From Hyphomicrobiales bacterium (lineage in GTDB: Bacteria > Pseudomonadota > Alphaproteobacteria > Rhizobiales > HXMU1428-3): a stretch of DNA of 13,700 bases. Positions 8,544-13,700 of the stretch are shown here, piece after piece. Numbering within the stretch: position 1 is the stretch's first letter; every line of letters begins with the position of its first letter. The stretch covers positions 1 through 13,700 of the forward strand of contig JAJFHW010000099.1 in the NCBI GenBank assembly GCA_021775385.1. Reading direction: 5' to 3'. The notes beneath the pieces are model-generated. The model had not been told where the DNA came from and made no database searches. It saw nothing but the letters and a program-made list of their open reading frames with translations. The translations under genes and the position numbers were made by a program.

Positions 8544-8586
8544 AAACAAAAAGCCGTCACTAGATTTTAGTGACGGCTTTTTGTTT
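8544..8586. terminator. Bidirectional intrinsic terminator between tadC and gcrA
   Basis: A perfect 19-bp stem (8544-8562 pairing with 8568-8586) with core GCCGTCACTA surrounds a 5-nt loop. The outer pairs are A-rich on the left and T-rich on the right, so the transcript ends in a U tract in either direction. It lies 24 bp past the tadC stop and 33 bp past the gcrA stop on the other strand, and serves both convergent genes. Confidence 0.92.
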
Positions 8587-8619
8587 ATGATAGAAAACTT
8601 GTGTGTCAGTTAATTTAAT

Positions 8620-9171
8620 TTATTTACTGGCAGCAAGTCTTGCTTTTGTTGCAGCAACGGTTTGAGCTTTTGCTTTTGCGCTTTGACGTGAGAGAGGTTG
8701 AAAAGCGATTTCAGAGTGATACTCGCAATAAGGCGTACCATCAGATTTCTTTTTACCACAGAAGTGGAAGCCACTTTCTTGAGGGTCACCAATTGGCCAA
8801 CGGCATTGACATTCTTTTAAATCAACAAGGTCAACACGTTCTTCCAACGGTATATCTAATTCTACAAATTGAGAACGAAAAGGCTCTTCTTTAGGGGCAT
8901 CTGATGGAGATGCTATAGTCCTTAGAGCTGTATTGCTATTTGAAAACAACCCTAACCTTGGAGAGTTGGATTGACGAGCTGCTTTGTGTTTTCTAGCTCT
9001 GGCTGGTTTAGCTCTTGATGTGGTTGCTCGGCCAGAGAGACCTAATCTGTGCACTTTGCCAATTACAGCGTTGCGTGTTACCCCACCTAAACGACCAGCA
9101 ATTTGGCTTGCGCTTAAACCCTCAGCCCATAATTTAGTTAAAACTTCAACCCGTTCATCGGTCCAGGACAT
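8620..9171 (-). CDS. gcrA: GcrA, cell-cycle transcriptional regulator
   Basis: This is a 183-residue homologue of GcrA, an alphaproteobacterial cell-cycle regulator. In Caulobacter GcrA binds RNA polymerase sigma70 and acts at promoters carrying CcrM-methylated GANTC sites. Residues 1-48 are the characteristic DNA-binding segment: M-S-W-T-D-E-R-V start, G-L-S-A-S-Q-I-A helix, and T-R-N-A-V-I-G-K-V-H-R-L-G-L-S-G-R. A basic linker follows (49-70). The C-terminal sigma-interaction region carries C121, C123-R-W-P-I-G-D-P, F-H-F-C138-G and Y-C149-x-x-H152. The open frame extends 12 codons further upstream, but the family start M-S-W-T and a strong ribosome binding site fix the start at 9171. It is the only - strand gene here, convergent with tadC. 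Confidence 0.96.
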   Translation of the reverse strand: MSWTDERVEVLTKLWAEGLSASQIAGRLGGVTRNAVIGKVHRLGLSGRATTSRAKPARARKHKAARQSNSPRLGLFSNSNTALRTIASPSDAPKEEPFRSQFVELDIPLEERVDLVDLKECQCRWPIGDPQESGFHFCGKKKSDGTPYCEYHSEIAFQPLSRQSAKAKAQTVAATKARLAASK

Positions 9172-9176
9172 GAGTG

Positions 9177-9183
9177 CCTCCTC
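9177..9183 (-). promoter_or_regulatory. Strong ribosome binding site of gcrA
   Basis: On the - strand GAGGAGG lies 5 nt before ATG at 9171. This rules out the longer frame that begins at 9207. Confidence 0.85.
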
Positions 9184-9195
9184 AAAATTTAAGCT

Positions 9196-9234
9196 AGAGC
9201 ATGTCACTTTGTATTGAATTCAAGTACATGCTCT
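9196..9234. repeat. Short palindromic element in the gcrA upstream region
   Basis: AGAGCATGT (9196-9204) and ACATGCTCT (9226-9234) form a perfect 9-bp inverted repeat. Skipping one base, ACTT (9206-9209) pairs with AAGT (9222-9225). The loop contains GAATTC. It begins 25 bp upstream of the gcrA start and so probably lies in its leader or promoter. The arms resemble those of the larger element at 9245-9337. Confidence 0.75.
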
Positions 9235-9244
9235 GATTTCTTTG

Positions 9245-9337
9245 TTGAGCTTGTCATTTTTAATGGCGCTTCAGGTTGCTCACTAGCAACCGCGCTATTT
9301 CTTAAAAACGGTATCCACTTTTAAGTGACAAGCTCAA
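9245..9337. repeat. Large multi-stem palindromic element upstream of gcrA
   Basis: Outer arms TTGAGCTTGTCA (9245-9256) and TGACAAGCTCAA (9326-9337) pair perfectly over 12 bp. Inside is a second stem, AATGGCGC (9262-9269) with GCGCTATT (9292-9299), containing one G-T pair. Within it, after a 4-nt bulge, is a perfect 7-bp hairpin GGTTGCT/AGCAACC (9274-9280, 9285-9291) with loop CACT. The shape and the TATCCACTTTT motif resemble the intergenic palindromic repeats common in Rhizobiales genomes. That comparison is from memory and untested. Confidence 0.75.
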
Positions 9338-9345
9338 ATAATTTC

Positions 9346-9398
9346 AAACTTTTTTAAACGTCAGAAACCTTTAAATCTTTCGATTGTTTAAAAAGTTT
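9346..9398. repeat. AT-rich inverted repeat with regularly spaced TTTAAA
   Basis: Left arm (9346-9359) is AAAC, six T, AAAC. Right arm (9386-9398) is GTTT, five A, GTTT. They pair with a single-base bulge around a 26-nt spacer. TTTAAA occurs at 9353, 9370 and 9387, exactly 17 bp apart. It is not terminator-like and its role is unknown. Confidence 0.6.
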
Positions 9399-9686
9399 CC
9401 TTTTCAGCATGAGCACCGCCCCAACACTGAATTAAAATAACAAATAGTCAGGCACAAACTTAACAAATAAGATGCCTTGAGTTATTTGATTACACGACTA
9501 AAAACTGGAAAATTACAGAACCTTTAGGCGGGCTGTTCAGACTAAATAAAAAATGATCTGATCAACTTTCACCTATGACAAAGATAGCAAATTACTGAAA
9601 ATACAAATGACTAATCAAGAAACGCGTCAATTAAGGATGATGTAAAGTTACACTGATCGAGTTGTTAACTGCAAGGGGAGGAGGGA

Positions 9687-9749
9687 ATGATTTTATGCTT
9701 TTCAACAGTCCAAATAATTAGTGTTACGTTTTTGGCACGGGTAAATTAA
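9687..9749 (+). CDS. Candidate 20-residue small ORF (uncertain)
   Basis: ATG at 9687 is preceded by a G-rich ribosome binding site (GGGGAGG, 5 nt upstream) that is stronger than those of most genes in the window. It opens 20 codons encoding a mostly hydrophobic peptide that begins MILCFSTV and ends LARVN. I recognise no family, and no clear promoter was seen. It could be a small membrane peptide, a leader peptide, or chance. It has a single Arg codon, so a classical arginine attenuator peptide for argD is unlikely, and it lies about 400 bp from argD. Confidence 0.2.
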   Translation: MILCFSTVQIISVTFLARVN

Positions 9750-10029
9750 AAAAAAGCTAAAAACACATATATCCTTATTTTTATTAAATAACTTTTCTAT
9801 TGGGATTTTTCTTTTCCCCCTCTTCTTCACTTACTATGCACAAGTTGTTCTTATAGAAGCTATTGATCATTTTATTTGGGATCTATCACATTTCTCCCTA
9901 TGGTTGTATTTTGGTGTGTGCTCACTTATTGAATGGCAGGCTGAACCGCTTATAAATTTGTGTCCGGCTTATTAATAAGAGTTTTTTGTTGTTTTAACCT
10001 CAGTGAAAAGCATTCAATGTTGCAAATGT

Positions 10030-10059
10030 TTGACAGAAAGGGGGGCTAAACGTTAGTAT
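10030..10059 (+). promoter_or_regulatory. Probable sigma70-type promoter of argD
   Basis: A perfect -35 TTGACA (10030-10035) is followed 18 bp later by TAGTAT (10054-10059), a moderate -10. With 17-bp spacing the -10 would be TTAGTA. The spacer contains a run of six G. An inverted repeat CTAAAC/GTTTAG (10046-10051, 10068-10073) straddles the -10 and the expected start site and could be an operator. Confidence 0.6.
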
Positions 10060-10071
10060 AGCTTATAGTTT

Positions 10072-10100
10072 AGGCTGCCCTTTGGCAGCTTTATTTATTT
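10072..10100 (+). terminator. Terminator-like hairpin in the argD leader
   Basis: GCTGCC (10074-10079) pairs with GGCAGC (10084-10089) around the loop CTTT. One G-T and one A-T pair extend the stem outward, and TTATTTATTT follows. It lies between the putative promoter and the argD start. It may therefore be an attenuator, a 5' stabilising hairpin, or the terminator of an unseen upstream transcript. Confidence 0.6.
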
Positions 10101-10146
10101 GTGGACTTTCTTTCACAGGCTTTCTTTGAATAGGTTTTCCGGGAAA

Positions 10147-11346
10147 ATGACGAATAAAATTTTACCGACTTATGCGCGGACCAATGTTACTTTTGATCAT
10201 GGGGATGGATGCGAATTAGTTGCGACCAATGGTGATCGATATTTGGACTTTGGCGCTGGTATTGCCGTCAACTCTCTTGGCCATGGGCATCCTTTGTTGG
10301 TTGAAGCTATTCAAAATCAAGCCGCTAAATTGATGCATGTTTCTAATCTTTATAAGATTGATGGGCAAGAACGTTTGGCTGAACGGCTTTGTGAGCATAC
10401 ATTTGCTGATAAAGCCTTTTTTGCTAATTCTGGTGCTGAAGCGAATGAATGTGCTGTTAAAATGGCTCGGAAATATCAATTTGCTGCGGGCAAGCCTGAG
10501 CGTTACCGCATCATCACTTTTGCTGGTGGGTTTCATGGACGAACTCTTGCAATGATAGCGGCTGGTGGGCAAGCAAAACATTTAGAAGGTTTTGGCCCTA
10601 AAGTTGATGGATTTGATCAAGTCCCATTTGGGGATAGTGAAGCTTTAAAAAGTCTAATATCTCACGAGACAGCAGCTCTTATGATTGAGCCTATTCAGGG
10701 TGAAGGTGGGATTAATAGTGCTGACGTTGATTTTTTGAAAGAGTTACGTTCGCTTTGTGAGGAACATGGACTTCTTTTGATTTTTGACGAAGTGCAAACC
10801 GGTGTTGGGCGAACGGGCGTGCTATATTCTTATGAACAATATGGTGTTGAACCTGATATTTTAACAACTGCCAAAGGTCTTGGTGGGGGCTTTCCAGTAG
10901 GCGCTTGTTTGGCGACTGATGAGGTAGCGTACCCGATGGTTGCTGGTTCGCACGGCTCGACTTTTGGGGGTAACCCTCTTGCCATGGCAGCAGCGAATGC
11001 AGTGTTGGATGTTGTGCTTGAACCGGGTTTTTTAGAAGAAATTAGAGAAAAGGGCCTGGTTTTAAAACAGAAGCTAGCCTCTGTTACGGATCAATTCCCT
11101 GAAGTGTTTGACATGGTACGTGGTGAGGGGCTCTTGCTTGGGTTGCATGCAAAAGTTCCACCACAAGATGTTGTCTCTGCATGTTTTGATGAAAAACTTC
11201 TTTGTGTACCTGCTGGAGACAATGTTGTTCGTATTTTACCTCCACTGATTGCGACAACGAAAGAATTTGATCAAGCAATTGCTGCTATTGAGCGAGCTGC
11301 TGGGACAATTTCTGAAAAAATGAAAAAAGAACAATCAACTTTATAA
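10147..11346 (+). CDS. argD: ArgD, acetylornithine aminotransferase
   Basis: This 399-residue PLP enzyme (class III aminotransferase) converts N-acetylglutamate semialdehyde and glutamate to N-acetylornithine and 2-oxoglutarate in arginine synthesis. Related enzymes also act in lysine synthesis. Visible motifs are [15 protein letters not shown] near the N-terminus, N-S95-G96-A97-E98 for cofactor phosphate binding, F129-H130-G-R-T, D214[10 protein letters not shown] with the PLP-binding Asp214, and A-K243-G-L-G-G-G-F-P with the Schiff-base Lys243. The C-terminal [10 protein letters not shown] block is present. An upstream TTG (10099) would add 16 residues unlike family N-termini, so ATG 10147 is preferred, although its ribosome binding site is weak. 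argF follows 102 bp downstream, fitting an arginine operon. Confidence 0.94.
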   Translation: MTNKILPTYARTNVTFDHGDGCELVATNGDRYLDFGAGIAVNSLGHGHPLLVEAIQNQAAKLMHVSNLYKIDGQERLAERLCEHTFADKAFFANSGAEANECAVKMARKYQFAAGKPERYRIITFAGGFHGRTLAMIAAGGQAKHLEGFGPKVDGFDQVPFGDSEALKSLISHETAALMIEPIQGEGGINSADVDFLKELRSLCEEHGLLLIFDEVQTGVGRTGVLYSYEQYGVEPDILTTAKGLGGGFPVGACLATDEVAYPMVAGSHGSTFGGNPLAMAAANAVLDVVLEPGFLEEIREKGLVLKQKLASVTDQFPEVFDMVRGEGLLLGLHAKVPPQDVVSACFDEKLLCVPAGDNVVRILPPLIATTKEFDQAIAAIERAAGTISEKMKKEQSTL

Positions 11347-11364
11347 ATGAGTAATCTAGTTATT

Positions 11365-11397
11365 CTTCGAAAAGTAATTTCAAAGTTCTTTTCGAAG
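11365..11397. repeat. Stem-loop between argD and argF
   Basis: CTTCGAAAAG (11365-11374) pairs perfectly with CTTTTCGAAG (11388-11397) around a 13-nt loop. No T tract follows (GGGG instead), so it is not an intrinsic terminator. It may influence mRNA processing or the relative expression of argD and argF. Confidence 0.65.
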
Positions 11398-11434
11398 GGG
11401 TGTGATTTTTAAACGATGGAAACGAATTTAAGCC

Positions 11435-11440
11435 AAAGGA
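11435..11440 (+). promoter_or_regulatory. Ribosome binding site deciding the argF start
   Basis: AAAGGA lies 8 nt before ATG 11449. The upstream ATG (11416) has only a distant GAAGGGG about 13 nt away. The downstream start also gives the M-A-L-R-H-F-I-D-L N-terminus typical of the family. Confidence 0.6.
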
Positions 11441-11448
11441 AAGCGCCT

Positions 11449-12381
11449 ATGGCATTACGGCATTTTATTGATCTGGATAGTTTAAGCGGTGAGACAATCA
11501 CTCATATATTGTCATCAGCTTTATCTATGAAGGAAGAGTTTAAGAAATTAAGACATAAAGCTCCTAAGTTATGTGAGGGGCAAGTCTTGGCTTCTATATT
11601 TGAAAAACCCTCAACACGAACACGGGTCTCCTTTGATGTTGCTATGCGTGACCTGGGTGGATCTTGCCTCACATTGAGCTCAAATGATTTGCAATTGGGA
11701 CGGGGTGAATCAATCGAGGATACTGCGCGAGTGATGTCTCGCTATGTCGATGCGATTATGCTTAGAACTGATGCTCATCAGAAATTGCTTGATTTGGCTG
11801 AATTTGCTGATGTGCCTGTTATTAATGGTTTGACGGATCATTCTCATCCTTGCCAAATTATGGCTGATATTTTGACCTTTATTGAAAAGCGTGGCTCGAT
11901 TAAAGGTGCCAAAGTGGCGTGGATTGGTGATTGTAATAATGTGGCGCTTTCAGCTCTGCATGCGGCGACCAAGCTTGGCTTTTCACTTTATATTGCTGCA
12001 CCTAAAGAATATGGGCCTACAAAGGCTATGGAAGCAGCTGTTTTGGCTGATCAGCAGGCTAAGAAAAACTCCATTCATTTTGTTGAGAAGTTAGATGATG
12101 CGTTTGTTGATGCTGATCTGATTATGACTGATACGTGGGTTTCTATGGGCGATGAAGATGAGGAGGTACGAAAAAGAGTTTTTGCACCTTATCAAGTGAA
12201 TGCTGAGAGGATGAAGCTTGCATCTAAAGACGCTTTATTCATGCACTGCTTACCTGCCTATCGTGGGCGTGAAGTGACAGCCGAAGTTCTTGATGGACCA
12301 CAATCTGTTGTTTTTGATGAAGCTGAAAATCGTTTGCATGCTCAAAAGGCTATTATTGCCTGGAGTTTGGGCGCTATTTAG
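11449..12381 (+). CDS. argF: ArgF, ornithine carbamoyltransferase
   Basis: This 310-residue cytoplasmic enzyme makes citrulline from carbamoyl phosphate and ornithine, the sixth step of arginine synthesis. Carbamoyl-phosphate contacts are visible as S55-T-R-T-R59, with the H133-P-C-Q136 motif further on. The ornithine side shows D228-T-W-V-S-M-G (the SMG loop, 232-234) and H266-C-L-P269 with the catalytic Cys. Length is normal for the anabolic enzyme. An in-frame ATG at 11416 would add 11 residues, but the ribosome binding site and family N-terminus favour 11449. It stands directly after argD and before hslO, on the same strand and probably in the same transcript. Confidence 0.95.
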   Translation: MALRHFIDLDSLSGETITHILSSALSMKEEFKKLRHKAPKLCEGQVLASIFEKPSTRTRVSFDVAMRDLGGSCLTLSSNDLQLGRGESIEDTARVMSRYVDAIMLRTDAHQKLLDLAEFADVPVINGLTDHSHPCQIMADILTFIEKRGSIKGAKVAWIGDCNNVALSALHAATKLGFSLYIAAPKEYGPTKAMEAAVLADQQAKKNSIHFVEKLDDAFVDADLIMTDTWVSMGDEDEEVRKRVFAPYQVNAERMKLASKDALFMHCLPAYRGREVTAEVLDGPQSVVFDEAENRLHAQKAIIAWSLGAI

Positions 12382-12389
12382 TTTTCCCT

Positions 12390-12415
12390 TTTGATATTAA
12401 AATCAAATTTTTTTT
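12390..12415 (+). terminator. Weak terminator-like hairpin between argF and hslO
   Basis: TTTGAT (12390-12395) pairs with ATCAAA (12402-12407), and eight T follow. The stem has only one G-C pair, so termination would be inefficient at best. It may give partial read-through into hslO. Confidence 0.35.
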
Positions 12416-12426
12416 AGGATAAATTT

Positions 12427-13449
12427 ATGAGTGACGAAGAGCATGGCTCTGATGATGACATTGGCGCCCGGCATTCTGCTGTTTCTGATGATGGCTATAT
12501 TTTTTTAGATAGCGAGATTATCGATGACGTGGTTTTGCCGTTTCAAGCTGATGAGGCTGGGGCGCGTGGTCGGTTGGTTCGGCTAGGTAGCGCTGTTGAT
12601 AAGATCTTATCTGATCATGATTATCCTGATGGTGTTGCGACCTATTTGGGTGAAGCGATTGCGCTTACCTGTCTTATTGGAGCTTCGCTTAAATTTGATG
12701 GAAAACTGATTTTACAAACAAAGACTGATGGTCCAATAAGCATGCTTGTGGTGGATTATACGACGCCTGGAAAATTGCGTGGTTATGCAAGCTATAACAA
12801 GGCCGCTGTTGCTGACCTTGAAGCAGATGGCGTTGAGCATGAAATTGGGAGCTGGTTAGGGCGAGGGTATTTGGCTCTTACTGTTGATCAAGGTACTGAT
12901 ATGGAGCGTTATCAAGGGATTGTTGCGGTTGAGCGAGATTACCTTGGTACTGTTGCTGAAGATTATTTTATGCAATCTGAGCAAATCCCTAGTTTAGTGC
13001 GTTTAAATGCTAGCAAACATTATAATGCTGACGCTGGTGATGATGGTAAGCATTGGCACTGGCGGGCTGGTGGTTTGCTTGTGCAGTATCTTACACGTGA
13101 AGGCGGGCATGAACTGGAAGATGATGAGCCTTTCGAAAATTTTGAAGAAGACTGGACCCGGGCACGGATGCTAGGAGACACTGTTGAAGCTCATGAGTTA
13201 CTTGATCCTGAGTTGGCGCCAGAGCGGCTATTATTGCGTCTTTATCATGAAGAGGGTATTCGGATTTTTGATAAAGTGCCAGTTCAAGCTGAATGTTCAT
13301 GTTCTAAAGAGAAGGTGAAAGGTATGCTTGCGCACTTTTCTTCTGATGAGCGCGGGAAGATGATTGAAATGACAGGGAAAATCTCAGTCACTTGTGAATT
13401 TTGCGCGTCGACTTATGCATTCTCAGAAAGAGATTTTGAGGCTGAATAG
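12427..13449 (+). CDS. hslO: HslO (Hsp33), redox-regulated holdase chaperone
   Basis: This 340-residue cytoplasmic chaperone is activated by oxidative unfolding: a C-terminal zinc site loses its metal as disulfides form, exposing a substrate-binding surface. The zinc ligands are visible as C290-S-C292 and C323-E-F-C326, the normal C-x-C and C-x-x-C pair. The N-terminal domain shows G-E-A-I-A-L-T-C-L-I-G and a D-G-P-I-S-M-L-V-V-D-Y block, both typical. The first 30 or so residues are an acidic extension rich in Asp and Glu before the core begins. AGGA 7 nt upstream supports ATG 12427. It follows argF by 45 bp. The same neighbourhood occurs, as far as I recall, in other Rhizobiales. Confidence 0.95.
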   Translation: MSDEEHGSDDDIGARHSAVSDDGYIFLDSEIIDDVVLPFQADEAGARGRLVRLGSAVDKILSDHDYPDGVATYLGEAIALTCLIGASLKFDGKLILQTKTDGPISMLVVDYTTPGKLRGYASYNKAAVADLEADGVEHEIGSWLGRGYLALTVDQGTDMERYQGIVAVERDYLGTVAEDYFMQSEQIPSLVRLNASKHYNADAGDDGKHWHWRAGGLLVQYLTREGGHELEDDEPFENFEEDWTRARMLGDTVEAHELLDPELAPERLLLRLYHEEGIRIFDKVPVQAECSCSKEKVKGMLAHFSSDERGKMIEMTGKISVTCEFCASTYAFSERDFEAE

Positions 13450-13473
13450 AACATTTTTGTCGAATGTTCTATT
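13445..13473 (+). terminator. Hairpin overlapping the hslO stop codon (possible terminator)
   Basis: AATAGAACATT (13445-13455) pairs perfectly over 11 bp with AATGTTCTATT (13463-13473), with a 7-nt loop. The TAG stop (13447-13449) lies inside the 5' arm. The following T tract is poor (TGTTTGA), so strength as a terminator is uncertain. Confidence 0.45.
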
Positions 13474-13586
13474 TGTTTGAACGTTCCTTTATCCCTTAAT
13501 CGGTGTCCACTTTTGGGAGGAAGGTTGCTGTTTTCTAATCATTTTAAAATAAATGCAAAATTCCTTTGAGTTTCAGCAATGGGGGC

Positions 13587-13615
13587 TGGACAGGGGGATA
13601 ATTTGGCTCTATAAA
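13587..13615 (+). promoter_or_regulatory. Sigma70-type promoter reading out of the window
   Basis: TGGACA (13587-13592), a 17-bp spacer and TATAAA (13610-13615) match the consensus at 5 of 6 positions in each hexamer. The predicted start is near 13622. It would drive a gene beyond the right edge. Confidence 0.65.
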
Positions 13616-13700
13616 GCCGTTCATCCTGTTGTTTTAACAGTCGATGTTTGAGTGTTTTTATTTACTAAACTGTTGGTTTAGCTTAAGTTGCTCTCATATG
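13616..13700 (+). other. Leader region after the right-end promoter
   Basis: No gene is visible. Two small hairpins occur: CTGTT/AACAG (13626-13630, 13636-13640) and CTAAAC/GTTTAG (13665-13670, 13676-13681). The window ends in CATATG, and that ATG (13698-13700) has no ribosome binding site. The 251 bp after hslO contain no coding region. Confidence 0.4.

Larger units (their letters stand above)
9338..10029. other. Gene-poor intergenic region between gcrA and argD
   Basis: No recognisable gene, tRNA or known RNA family is visible. It is AT-rich. It holds an inverted repeat at 9346-9398, a 20-codon ORF with a strong ribosome binding site at 9687-9749, and a stop-free frame from 9745 to 9975 without an ATG. 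A perfect 12-bp palindrome, CTTATTAATAAG, lies at 9968-9979. No GANTC site occurs anywhere between 9172 and 10146. Confidence 0.6.

Noticed and set aside
9172..9207. Longer gcrA start at 9207, adding 12 residues
   Set aside because: The added residues are unlike the conserved M-S-W-T start, and the start at 9171 has a strong ribosome binding site 5 nt away.
8640..9217. Two + strand open frames (84 and 77 codons) opposite gcrA
   Set aside because: They are antisense to a clear GcrA with a strong ribosome binding site, and their products show no family features.
9196..9337. Insertion sequence or integration site
   Set aside because: There is no transposase or integrase fragment and no flanking target duplication that I can see. 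The palindromes are too small to be an autonomous element.
9172..10146. tRNA, CRISPR array or known riboswitch in the long intergenic region
   Set aside because: No cloverleaf, no regularly repeated direct repeats with unique spacers, and no recognisable riboswitch core was found. Only inverted repeats are present.
10099..10146. 16-residue N-terminal extension of ArgD from a TTG
   Set aside because: It overlaps the tail of the leader hairpin, has no ribosome binding site, and its sequence does not fit ArgD N-termini.

Overview
This window looks like an alphaproteobacterial chromosome segment with low-to-moderate GC (roughly 40 percent by eye). The strongest taxonomic marker is a GcrA-type cell-cycle regulator, a family confined to Alphaproteobacteria. 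The Tad pilus genes of the Caulobacter/rhizobial cpa type and the intergenic palindromes point towards Hyphomicrobiales (Rhizobiales). I cannot name a genus.

Left part (1-8586): a Tad (tight adherence/Flp) type IVb pilus locus on the + strand. It holds the 3' end of the prepilin peptidase gene cpaA, closed by an intrinsic terminator, then a compact run cpaB-cpaC-cpaD-cpaE-cpaF-tadB-tadC with gaps of about 13-75 bp and one 8-bp overlap. The run ends at a 19-bp-stem terminator. Together these encode an outer-membrane secretin (CpaC) with its periplasmic or lipoprotein partners (CpaB, CpaD), a polar-localising MinD-like protein (CpaE/TadZ), the secretion ATPase (CpaF/TadA) and two inner-membrane platform proteins (TadB, TadC). 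The pilin gene, the tadD-type TPR gene and the pseudopilins are not in the window.

Middle (8587-10146): gcrA on the - strand, convergent with tadC and sharing its terminator. A 975-bp gene-poor region follows, up to argD. It holds two related palindromic elements close to gcrA, another long inverted repeat, one tiny ORF with a strong ribosome binding site, and a promoter plus terminator-like hairpin just before argD.

Right part (10147-13700): argD (acetylornithine aminotransferase), argF (ornithine carbamoyltransferase) and hslO (redox-regulated chaperone Hsp33), all on the + strand and probably co-transcribed. A well-formed sigma70-type promoter reads rightward out of the window.

The coding content is ordinary and well recognised, and I see no convincing undescribed multi-gene system. 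The parts that merit a second look are non-coding: the palindromes upstream of gcrA, the argD leader, and a 14-base motif shared between two intergenic regions. Several start codons were moved downstream of the longest possible ORF because of ribosome binding sites and family N-termini; each case is explained in its entry.
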